A stretch of DNA of 64,000 nucleotides from CAYRHN01 sp964424115 (lineage in GTDB: Bacteria > Chloroflexota > Anaerolineae > Anaerolineales > Anaerolineaceae). Where the stretch lies: assembly GCA_964424115.1 (NCBI GenBank), contig CAYRHN010000006.1, positions 62,001-126,000 of the forward strand, in the 5' to 3' direction. Below, piece after piece: positions 8,284-16,300 of the stretch. Every line of letters begins with the position of its first letter. Position 1 is the first letter of the stretch. A model generated the notes under the pieces. That model made no database searches, was not told the origin of the DNA, and saw nothing but the letters and a program-made list of their open reading frames with translations. The position numbers were made by a program, and so were the translations under genes.

Positions 8284-8307
8284 AGTTGCGTGATGCAACT
8301 AATTATA
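8284..8307 (-). promoter_or_regulatory. MarR-type operator, site 2, with -10 box
   Basis: AGTTGC (8284-8289), a 5-bp spacer and GCAACT (8295-8300) repeat the palindrome seen at 4832-4848. On the minus strand TATAAT occupies 8307-8302 directly upstream, so the operator overlaps the predicted start of marR transcription. Confidence 0.7.
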
Positions 8308-8317
8308 GCGGAAAAGG

Positions 8318-8483
8318 GATTCAACCACAAAGGCACAAAGGCACGAAGGGATACGAAGAATGTAAGGGGGATAAGATCTTTATCACGCGAAGGAACACGA
8401 AGGAAAAAAGAGAACCACGAAAGACACGAAAAATTCTTGACACAAATCAGACCCTAAAGGTCTCTATGACTTTTAGGGTCTGA
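8318..8483. repeat. Short-unit repeats and perfect hairpin
   Basis: From 8318 to about 8435 the sequence is a run of degenerate CACAAAGG/CACGAAGG units, a common non-coding low-complexity type. It is followed by a perfect 12-bp hairpin: TCAGACCCTAAA (8447-8458) and TTTAGGGTCTGA (8472-8483). No gene is visible in 8308-8773. Confidence 0.6.
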
Positions 8484-8499
8484 CGCAGCAGGGGTAGTA

Positions 8500-8705
8500 G
8501 GGGCGGGACGCCATGTTGGATTATAAGGGAATGCTTTAACGAAGTCCCGCCCGCTGCCCTGTAAATGCGCCGGTATTCCTCGCGGGCGGCCCTTTGGATC
8601 AAGCCGTGCATTTCATCGACCATGGCGGGCCGTCCCTACGAAGATTTAATTTGCATAGTGCTCGATTCGGAGAGATCTCTTGAATTCACCTCCGGTATAT
8701 GCTAT
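8500..8705 (+). repeat. Dispersed intergenic repeat, copy A
   Basis: This block shares long identical stretches with 62115-62281, for example AAGGGAATGCTTTAACGAAG and GAGAGAT.TCTTGAATT. The central part starts GCGGGACG and ends GTCCCGC, giving inverted ends. Compared with copy B it carries about 45 extra bp near 8600-8640. No open reading frame is supported. It could be a non-autonomous mobile element or REP-like sequence. Confidence 0.7.
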
Positions 8706-8773
8706 AAAACCTTAGCGGCCCGGCGTCTTTGCAGAGAAAGATCGAGAACCGTGAGCTGTCCGCAATTCTGTTG

Positions 8774-8786
8774 TACAATTATCCCA
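8774..8786 (+). promoter_or_regulatory. -10 box placed for a leaderless transcript
   Basis: TACAAT at 8774-8779 is followed by 6 nt and the ATG at 8786, with no ribosome-binding site between. This is the same arrangement as at 3682 and 49116. Confidence 0.45.
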
Positions 8787-9451
8787 TGCCTCTCTCCACC
8801 AACCCCGGATGCCTGAGCCTGTTGAATCCTTTGCGGGGCAAAACAGCCGCCGCCAAGAGCAAACCCGACCTGCCGTACCGTCTGCGGGATGATTTTCTCT
8901 CCCCGGCCGAGATGGCCTTCTACCATGCCCTGACGCCCATCCTGGGCGAGCAGCTGACCGCCTGCCCCAAGGTCTCGCTGGACGACGTGTTCTTCGTCTC
9001 CCGCCCGGACCAGAACAAGGCTGCCTGGAACAAGATCAACCGCAAGCATGTCGATTTCCTGGTGTGCAGCGCGCACAGCCTGCGGCCGCTGTTCGGGATC
9101 GAACTGGACGACAGCAGCCACCAGCGCGAAGACCGCATCGAACGCGACCAGTTCGTTAACCAGGTCTTCCAGGCCGCCGGGCTGCCGCTGGCGCATGTGC
9201 CGGTGCGCGCCTCGTACGACCCGGCCGAATTGAAGCGCATCTTCAACCAGGCCCTGCGCAGCGGGATCGGCCAGGCCCCGGCTGCGGCAAGCACGCCGCC
9301 GGTGGCGGTGGGGGAGGGCGCGCCGCTCTGTCCCAAGTGTGGGGTGCCGATGGTGCTGCGCACCGCGCGGGCGGGGGTGAACGCCGGCAAGCAGTTCTAC
9401 GGCTGCCCAAACTACCCCCGCTGCCGGGAGATGCGGACGATCGAAGGGTGA
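8786..9451 (+). CDS. DUF2726 protein with topoisomerase-type zinc finger
   Basis: A protein of 221 residues. The first 160 residues match DUF2726, a restriction-nuclease-like domain: an R-K-H-V-D-F-L-V-C strand, then FGIELDDSSHQ with acidic residues, then a D-Q-F-V-N-x-V-F helix. The C-terminal 45 residues hold C-P-K-C-G-x-P-M and F-Y-G-C-P-N-Y-P-R-C, the zinc ribbon seen at topoisomerase I C-termini. A nucleic-acid-binding or nuclease role is likely but unproven. ATG at 8786 is chosen over an upstream in-frame ATG at 8729 because of the -10 box between them. Confidence 0.8.
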   Translation: MPLSTNPGCLSLLNPLRGKTAAAKSKPDLPYRLRDDFLSPAEMAFYHALTPILGEQLTACPKVSLDDVFFVSRPDQNKAAWNKINRKHVDFLVCSAHSLRPLFGIELDDSSHQREDRIERDQFVNQVFQAAGLPLAHVPVRASYDPAELKRIFNQALRSGIGQAPAAASTPPVAVGEGAPLCPKCGVPMVLRTARAGVNAGKQFYGCPNYPRCREMRTIEG

Positions 9452-9470
9452 TCCAGGCGCGCTGGGTGCG

Positions 9471-10511
9471 CTAGCCGCCGCCGGTCAGGCGCAGCTTGAC
9501 GATGCGGTTGTTGCCGTAGTCTGCAATGTAAATGAAGCCAGCGTGATATACCACCGCGGTGGGTTGGTTGAGCTGATCGTCGCCTGAGCCGAGCGAGCCC
9601 CATTGGGACAGGTAATTGCCCTCGGCGTCAAAGACCTGAATGCGGTTGTTGCCGAAATCCGCCACGTAGATGCGGCCCTGGTCGTCCACAGCCACATCCG
9701 CCGGCTGGCTGAACTGACCGTCTCCCGCTCCAGACTTGCCGATGATCTGTGAGATCTGCCCGTTGTAGGCGAAGACCTGCACGCGGTCATTGCCGAAATC
9801 AGCCACATAGACCCGGGCGCTCATATCCACAAACGGGAAGGCCGGGCTGGAAAACTCCGCCGGTCCGCTGCCCTCCATGCCGGAGGTCTCGATCAGACTG
9901 CCGTCGGTGTCGAACTCAAGCAGCGTATTGGCGTTGTCGTCAACGACAAAAACATTCCCCAGCAGATCCACCGCGATGCCGTAAGGGCGGCCAAATCCCA
10001 TGCCGTTTGCGGCGGTGTTGTCCCATGCCAGGAGAAAATTGCCGTCGCTGTTGAACTTTTGAATGCGGCGGTTATACGTGTCTGCGATATAGACATGGTT
10101 CTGGTAATCCAGGGCGAGGCTGCCCAGCCCGGTACCCTCGCTGTCGATGATGTTTAACTGCCCCTCGTCCAGGCCGATCTTGCCCCAGGCGGCGACCAAA
10201 GCGCCGGAGGCATCCAGCACCACCACCTGGCTGTGAAGCGAATCGAGAACGTACATATTGTCGATGGAGTCAAAATCCAGGTCCACCGGGCCAGCAAAAG
10301 GCTCTGCCCCGCCGGGGATAATTCCCGCCAGCTCAAAGGCATCCCCTGCGGCTTTGGGCGTGGGGGAGGGTTGAGGGGAGGGAATGATCTCAGCGGTATT
10401 GGTTGGCGCAAGCGTGGGGGGCAGCGGCGTCGGCTGCGGTGCGCATGCGCCCAGGGCTGTTGCGGCCAGGGAAAGCAGCGTGATCAAAAATACCGGGAAG
10501 CGTCGGTTCAT
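9471..10511 (-). CDS. NHL-repeat lipoprotein
   Basis: A 346-residue secreted protein. The signal peptide ends in the lipobox L-G-A-C with Cys23, followed by a Pro/Thr-rich linker to about residue 55. Then come about five to six NHL repeats recognisable by V-Y-V-A-D-x-x-N-x-R-I-Q-x-F, forming a beta-propeller on the cell surface. The role is probably ligand or protein binding. GGAGG precedes the ATG. It is transcribed away from the GNAT cluster across an AT-rich 350-bp gap. Confidence 0.85.
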   Translation of the reverse strand: MNRRFPVFLITLLSLAATALGACAPQPTPLPPTLAPTNTAEIIPSPQPSPTPKAAGDAFELAGIIPGGAEPFAGPVDLDFDSIDNMYVLDSLHSQVVVLDASGALVAAWGKIGLDEGQLNIIDSEGTGLGSLALDYQNHVYIADTYNRRIQKFNSDGNFLLAWDNTAANGMGFGRPYGIAVDLLGNVFVVDDNANTLLEFDTDGSLIETSGMEGSGPAEFSSPAFPFVDMSARVYVADFGNDRVQVFAYNGQISQIIGKSGAGDGQFSQPADVAVDDQGRIYVADFGNNRIQVFDAEGNYLSQWGSLGSGDDQLNQPTAVVYHAGFIYIADYGNNRIVKLRLTGGG

Positions 10512-10862
10512 GGGAACCTCCAGAAGTGAAAGGATTTCGGATGCGGCGGATTACTCTGGATGACGATCATTAAAAGCGCTGCCGCTTGAGAATATTGTAC
10601 GGTAAACAAGATAATAATACAATATAGATATAATTAGTCATAATAATTCATAAAGGTTGATAGGCAATCCAGGATCGTGTTCGATATTTAACCCTTTGCA
10701 GAAATGGGTATCGTGGCGGGATCTTTAAAGCGTCCGATGCAGCCGGCGAATTGGTTACAATTATCATGCAGTGATTTTTGCGGGATGGGGTAAAATATAA
10801 CCAGCCCCAATGTTTTTGGCGGCCGGTTTTTCGTATACCGGTTCGCCAACTCGCAGAGCGCA
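10512..10862. other. AT-rich divergent intergenic region
   Basis: This 351-bp gap separates the NHL lipoprotein (minus) from the GNAT cluster (plus). It has AT-rich stretches around 10600-10660 including a TATAAT at 10629-10634 that reads on both strands. I see no gene, tRNA or strong hairpin. It probably holds promoters for both directions. Confidence 0.5.
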
Positions 10863-11345
10863 ATGATCCCTTTGCAAGGCATGTTGAAGCTGCGCCCGCT
10901 TGAAGCGCAAGACGAAGACCTCTCCTACCAGGTGTACGCCAGCACCCGCGCGGAGGAGATGGCGCTTGTCGATTGGTCCCCCGAACAAAAAGAACAATTC
11001 TTACGCCAGCAGTTCACAGCCCAGCGCAGCCACTATCAGATGTACGCGCCGCAGTCGGAGTGGCTGGTGATCGAATTGGACGGTAAACCTGCCGGGCGGT
11101 TGATCCTGGACCGCTCGGACGCGCAGCGCATTGCGATCAAGGATATTGCCATGCTGCCGGACTTCCGTGGGTGCGGGGCGGGGACGTATCTGCTGGGCGC
11201 GTTGATCGACGAGGCGCGCGCGGCGGGCAAGCAGCTGGTGCTGCACGTGGAGAACTTCAACCCGGCCCGCCGCCTGTACGAACGGATGGGATTCCATCCC
11301 TCGGGTGTCGTGCGCGGCGTGTACGACGAGATGGTCTGGCCTTAG
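10863..11345 (+). CDS. GNAT-family N-acetyltransferase
   Basis: A 160-residue GNAT protein. The acetyl-CoA-binding motif A is D-I-A-M-L-P-D-F-R-G-C-G-A-G, with the R-x-x-G-x-G/A loop. It is followed by the LHVENFNPARRLYERMGF segment typical of family C-termini. The ATG at 10863 has no ribosome-binding site; an in-frame ATG at 10881 with AAGG upstream is an alternative that removes only six residues. It is the first gene of a tight cluster with a DUF6916 gene and three tail-collar genes, so its substrate may be one of those proteins; that is inference. Confidence 0.85.
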   Translation: MIPLQGMLKLRPLEAQDEDLSYQVYASTRAEEMALVDWSPEQKEQFLRQQFTAQRSHYQMYAPQSEWLVIELDGKPAGRLILDRSDAQRIAIKDIAMLPDFRGCGAGTYLLGALIDEARAAGKQLVLHVENFNPARRLYERMGFHPSGVVRGVYDEMVWP

Positions 11346-11353
11346 GAGCGAGG

Positions 11354-11668
11354 ATGACGGAAGAGATCAGCAAAGCCCAGTTTGCCGAGCAACTACACAG
11401 CGTCTTTCAGGCGCAGGTGGGCGAAGGCCTGCCGCCTTACGACCTGGAATTGATGGCGGTGCAGGATTATCCCCCCACGCCGGGCATCGAGCAGTTCTCG
11501 CTCTTCTTCCAGGGTTCGGCGGCGCTTTGCCTGCCGCAGCGCATTTACGCTCTCGCCCATCCCGTATTGGGCGATCTTGAGATCTTCCTGGTGCCGGTGG
11601 GGATCTCCCCCGACCGGGCGTATTACCAGTATGAAGCCGCGTTTAATCGTTTTAACAAGGAGGTATGA
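11354..11668 (+). CDS. DUF6916-like small protein
   Basis: A 104-residue protein of the type found beside tail-collar (Mdp-like) genes. It has an F-x-x-x-L-x-x-x-F start, Y-D-L-E-L-M-A-V, an FSLFFQGS strand, L-P-Q-R-I-Y-A-L-x-H and I-F-L-V-P-V-G. The ATG at 11354 follows TTAGGAGCGAGG. The stop overlaps the upstream alternative ATG of the next gene. The function is unknown; placement between GNAT and collar genes suggests it works with them. Confidence 0.7.
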   Translation: MTEEISKAQFAEQLHSVFQAQVGEGLPPYDLELMAVQDYPPTPGIEQFSLFFQGSAALCLPQRIYALAHPVLGDLEIFLVPVGISPDRAYYQYEAAFNRFNKEV

Positions 11669-11670
11669 GT

Positions 11671-12183
11671 ATGGCGCAACCGTATGTCGGTGAGATCCGC
11701 ATGTTCGCCGGGAACTTTGCCCCGGCCGGCTGGATGTTGTGCTGGGGCCAGAACCTGCCGATCTCGGAGTACGAGACTCTCTTTAATTTGATCGGCACCA
11801 CCTACGGTGGAGACGGGCAGTCCACTTTCAACCTGCCTGACCTGCGCGGCAGGCTGCCGATGCACCAGGGTAACAGCTTTGTTCTGGCCGAGACGGGCGG
11901 AGCGGAAAGCGTCACCCTGACCGTCAGCCAGATCCCGTCTCACAACCACCCGCCGCTGGCGGCTGCCAGCGGGGCGGCGCTGAAGAAGACCTCGCCGAAA
12001 AACGCGGTGTGGGCCAATAACGGCACGGCGCAGTATTCCACCCCTCCCGCGCAGCCCTGGACGAACATGCGCGCCACAATGGTCAATCCCACGGGCGGCA
12101 GCCAGCCGCACGAGAACATGCAGCCGTACCTGGCAATCAATTTCATCATTTCCTTGTTTGGGATCTTCCCCAGCCAGACTTAG
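11671..12183 (+). CDS. Tail-collar domain protein 1 (Mdp-like)
   Basis: A protein of 170 residues. The phage tail-collar signature is clear: E-I-R-M-F-A-G-N-F-A-P-A-G-W, I-G-T-T-Y-G-G-D-G and F-N-L-P-D-L-R-G-R. It is followed by a HNHPP segment and the C-terminal Q-P-Y-L-A-I-N-F-I-I. Such microcystin-dependent-protein-like products form short tail-fibre-like trimers and occur in bacterial chromosomes outside prophages. ATG at 11671 is preferred to 11665 because AAGGAGG is then 7 nt upstream. First of three tandem paralogues. Confidence 0.85.
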   Translation: MAQPYVGEIRMFAGNFAPAGWMLCWGQNLPISEYETLFNLIGTTYGGDGQSTFNLPDLRGRLPMHQGNSFVLAETGGAESVTLTVSQIPSHNHPPLAAASGAALKKTSPKNAVWANNGTAQYSTPPAQPWTNMRATMVNPTGGSQPHENMQPYLAINFIISLFGIFPSQT

Positions 12184-12193
12184 GAGAGAAACC

Positions 12194-12688
12194 ATGGCCG
12201 ACCCCTTTTTGAGCGAAATCCGCATTGTCAGTTTTAACTTCCCGCCCAAAGGCTGGGCGTTATGCGATGGGCAGCTGCTGCCGATCAACCAGAACCAGGC
12301 GCTCTTCTCGCTGCTGGGCACCACCTACGGCGGGGATGGACGGGTCAATTTTGCCCTGCCCGATTTCCGCGGGCGCGTGCCGATCCACGTCGGCAGCTGG
12401 CACACGCTGGGCGAACGCGGCGGCGAGCAGGCGCACACCCTGAGCACTACCGAGCTGCCCGAACATTCCCACAACGTCACCGCTGCTTCCGCGGCGGTCA
12501 ACACCGGCTCACCGCTGAACAACACTTTTGGCTCCCTGAGCGGCGGATACGCTTCGCGGCCGCTGGCGGCGATGAACCCCGGCGCGGTGAGCAACGTGGG
12601 CGGCAGCCAGGCGCACCTGAACATGCAGCCCTACCTGGTGTTGAACTTCGTCATTGCCCTGCAGGGCATTTTCCCTTCCCCAACATAA
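12194..12688 (+). CDS. Tail-collar domain protein 2 (Mdp-like)
   Basis: A 164-residue paralogue of the gene before it. It has E-I-R-I-V-S-F-N-F-P-P-K-G-W-A-L-C-D-G, LLGTTYGGDG, F-A-L-P-D-F-R-G-R, an E-H-S-H-N segment and the N-M-Q-P-Y-L-V-L-N-F end. ATG at 12194 is preceded by AGGAGAGA. It shares operon structure and spacing with the flanking collar genes. Confidence 0.85.
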   Translation: MADPFLSEIRIVSFNFPPKGWALCDGQLLPINQNQALFSLLGTTYGGDGRVNFALPDFRGRVPIHVGSWHTLGERGGEQAHTLSTTELPEHSHNVTAASAAVNTGSPLNNTFGSLSGGYASRPLAAMNPGAVSNVGGSQAHLNMQPYLVLNFVIALQGIFPSPT

Positions 12689-12697
12689 GAGGTTGAT

Positions 12698-13210
12698 ATG
12701 GCGGATCCTTTTGTAGCTGAAATTCGTATGTTCCCCTTCAATTTTGCGCCCAGGGGCTGGGCCTGGTGCGACGGGCAGATCCTGCCGCTCAGCCAGAACA
12801 CGGCCCTCTTCTCGCTGCTGGGCACCACCTACGGCGGCGACGGCAAATCCAATTTCGCCCTGCCGAATTTGCAGGCCCGCGCCCCGCTGGGTATGAATGA
12901 TTATCCCTACCCGCTGGGCGATTCGGGCGGCAGCGAGACGGTCACCCTGATCGAGTCGGAACTTCCCGCTCACGGCCACCAGATCTCCACTGCCGGAGTT
13001 GGCAGCCAGGTGGACCCAACCAACAACCTGTGGGGCACGCTCTCCGGGCGCACCCCGCCGCCCCGCTTTTCTTCGGCGGCCGGGGATGTGACCATGTACC
13101 CCGGCGCATTGGCTTTCCAGGGCGGCAGTCAGCCGCATAACAACATGCAGCCCTACCTGACGGTGTATTTCTGCATCGCGCTGCAGGGAGTTTACCCGCC
13201 CCGCACGTAA
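12698..13210 (+). CDS. Tail-collar domain protein 3 (Mdp-like)
   Basis: A 170-residue third paralogue with E-I-R-M-F-P-F-N-F-A-P-R-G-W-A-W-C-D-G, LLGTTYGGDG and F-A-L-P-N-L-Q-A-R-A-P-L. It ends N-M-Q-P-Y-L-T-V-Y-F-C-I-A-L-Q-G. It lies 9 bp after copy 2. The three differ mainly in the loop between the H-x-H region and the C-terminus, which would be the exposed tip. The next gene encodes the giant surface protein after a 92-bp gap. Confidence 0.85.
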   Translation: MADPFVAEIRMFPFNFAPRGWAWCDGQILPLSQNTALFSLLGTTYGGDGKSNFALPNLQARAPLGMNDYPYPLGDSGGSETVTLIESELPAHGHQISTAGVGSQVDPTNNLWGTLSGRTPPPRFSSAAGDVTMYPGALAFQGGSQPHNNMQPYLTVYFCIALQGVYPPRT

Positions 13211-13302
13211 ATCTGTACCACGAAGACACGAAGAATCACAAAGTAAACAAGATTAATCCTCAATTTGTTCCGTGAACGCCTGAATTTTTGGAGAAGAAGC
13301 CC

Positions 13303-16300
13303 ATGAAGCCTGCCATTGCCTACACCCGCCTGATCCTCATCCTGCTCCTGTCGCTTTCCCTGCTGGCCGCACAACCGGCCCAGTCTGTTCAGGCACGCCC
13401 GCTGAAAGCGACCATCAGCGTGAACACCACCGCCGATGAGTACAACACCAACCCCGCGGCCTGTTCGCTGCGCGAGGCGATCCAGGCTGCCAACACCGAT
13501 GCGGCCTTTGGCGGCTGCCCGGCGGGCAGCGGCGCGGATGTGATCACCCTCCCGGCGGGAACGTACTTCATCACCCTGGCCAACCCGGGCGGGACCAATG
13601 AGGATAACAATGCCTTTGGCGATTTCGATGTCAAGAGCAGCCTGACCATCCAGGGCGCTGGTGCGGGCAGCACGATCATTGATGGCAATGCGTTGGACAA
13701 GGTATTTGCCCTCAACCCGATCTGCGATACGGCGATCAGCGTGACCATCGACGGCGTGACTGTGCGCAACGGGCGCAACTCGCAGATCTGGGGCGCGTCG
13801 GACTACAGCTTCACCGGCGGCGGGATCGACTGGTGCGGTTATACCAGCGGCAACTTCACCCTCAGCAACTCGGTCGTTGAAAACAATGTTAATGTGAACG
13901 GCTACGGCGGCGGGTTGAACACCGATTCGGTGAACGGCTACAACGGCACGATCACGCTCAGCAACGACATTTTTCAGAACAACCGCACCCAGGGCACCAG
14001 CAACCAGGAGTCCAACGGCGGCGCGGTGAACTTCTTCGGCGAAGCCCCGAATGTGGTCATCCAGAACTGCACCTTCCAGAACAACCGCACTGAGAAGCCG
14101 TTTGCGGTGGGCGGCGCGCTCTACTTCCGCCTGGGCTACGGCGGCAATATCCAGGTGCATAACACCCTGGTGGACAGCAATTCGGCCGGCAGCATGGGCG
14201 GCGGTATTTATGCGAATTTGCTCAATTCCGCTACCGTACTGACCATTGACCAAAACACGCGCATCACCAACAACATTTCCGGCAACGCCGCCACCGGCAC
14301 GGCCGGCGGGGGCGGAATGGTCATCGACGGCGTGGGCAACGTTACTCCAGTGACCCTCTCCAAGATCGTGGTGACCGGCAACAGCGAATCGGCTGCTTCG
14401 GATGCCGGTTCGCGGCAGGGCGGGGCGGGCATCTGGATCGGGAAAGCCAGCGTCAATATTTCCTATTCGCGCATTGCCAACAATACCCTGCAATCCGGCA
14501 GCGCCGGCGGCAGCGGGTTGTTCAAAAATACCGACACCGGCGCGGTCAACGCCACCAACAACTGGTGGGGCTGCTCCACCGGCCCGTCCGCGGCGCCCTG
14601 CAACACCGCTCTGCTCGATACGGGCAGTTCCGGCAGCCTGACCTATACGCCTTACCTGCAGGTGCGCACCACGGCTGCTCCTTCCACGATTTTTGTTAAC
14701 CAAATCAGCTCTCTCACCGCCACGGTCAACTATAACTCGGCCGGGACGGATGTTTCGGCCAATGTCGAGCGCCTGATCGGCCTGCCGGTGGCGTGGTCCG
14801 CCACCAGCGGCAACCTCTCCGGGCAGCAGCTCGCCGTGCAGGCCAACGGCACGATGACCGCCACCTTCACCGCCACCCAGGCGGGCACCAGCACCGTGGC
14901 GGCGGTCGTGGACACGGACGGGACGCTCACCGGCTCCAATACGGCCGCCATCACGGTCAACAAAGCCAACACCACCACGACGTTGGTGAGCGAATCGGCC
15001 GACCCGACCCTGGTCAGCAGCCCCTTCACTGTCACCTACAGCGTCACCAGCGCCACGGGGACTTCGCCCACCGCGCCGACCGGTAATGTGACCGTCTCGG
15101 ATGGAACCGACAGCTGCACTGGCACTCTGGCGGCCGGCTCCTGTTCGCTGACCCTCACCACGCCCGGCCTGCGCTCGTTGACCGCCACCTATAACGGGGA
15201 TGCCAACTTTAACACCAGCAGCTCGGCAGCCGCTCCCCACACGGTCAACCAGCCGCCGTACTTCAGCAGCGCGGCCAATGCCACCTTCACGGCCGGCACG
15301 TCGGGCAGCTTCAATGTCACAACCGGCGGCTTCCCGGCCACCCCGATGGCGATCACCGAAACCGGCGCGCTGCCGGCAGGGATCACCTTTGTGGATAACG
15401 GCAACGGCACCGCCACGCTCTCCGGCACACCCGCGGCAGGCAGCGGCGGCGTATATGTCTTAACCCTGGGAGCGGATAACGGGATTGCCCCGGCTGCCTC
15501 GCAGACCTTCACCCTGACGGTCAACGAAGCCCCGGTCATCAGCAGCGCCAATAACACCACCTTCAAGGTCGGCACAGCCGGCAACTTCAATGTGATCAGC
15601 AGCGCCTTCCCGACCGCCACCCTCAGCATCACCGCCGGTTCTCTGCCCGGCGGGGTGACCTTCGTGGATCAGGGCAACGGCACCGCCGTGCTCTCCGGCA
15701 CTCCGGCGGCAGGCACCGGCGGGGTGTACACGCTCACCATCCAGGCCTCCAACGGGGTCGGTTCCCCGGCCGTCCAGACCTTCACCCTGACGGTCAACCA
15801 GGCCCCGGCCATCACCAGCGCGGCCAGCATTACCCTCACGGCCGGCGCGGCAGGCAATTTCATCGTCACCACCAGCGGCTACCCGGCCACCCCGATGGCG
15901 ATCAGCGAGTCCGGCGCGCTGCCTTCCGGCCTGACCTTTACGGATAACAGCAACGGCACCGCTACGCTCTCCGGCACCCCGGCGGCGGGCACGGGCGGCG
16001 TGTACACGCTCACCTTTGGCGCGGATAATGGGATCACTCCGGCTGCCTCGCAGACCTTCACCCTGACGGTCAACCAGGCCCCGACCATCACCAGCGCAGA
16101 CAACACCACCTTCGCAGCCGAAGTCTTCGGCAGCTTCACCGTCACCAGCAGCGGCTTCCCGACCGCCGCGCTTAGCCTGACTGGCGGCAGCCTGCCCTCC
16201 GGCGTAAGCTTCGTGGATAACGGCAACGGCACTGCGGCCCTCTCCGGCACTCCGGCGGCGGGCACCGGCGGCGTGTACACCCTCACCATCGGCGCGGATA

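Noticed and set aside
8437..8465. TTGACA near 8437 as a promoter for the DUF2726 gene
   Set aside because: No -10 hexamer lies 16-18 bp downstream, and a 12-bp hairpin follows at once; the -10 at 8774 fits the gene start better.
10863..13210. Prophage tail region
   Set aside because: Only collar-type genes are present; no other phage gene is nearby and such clusters are known on chromosomes outside phages.
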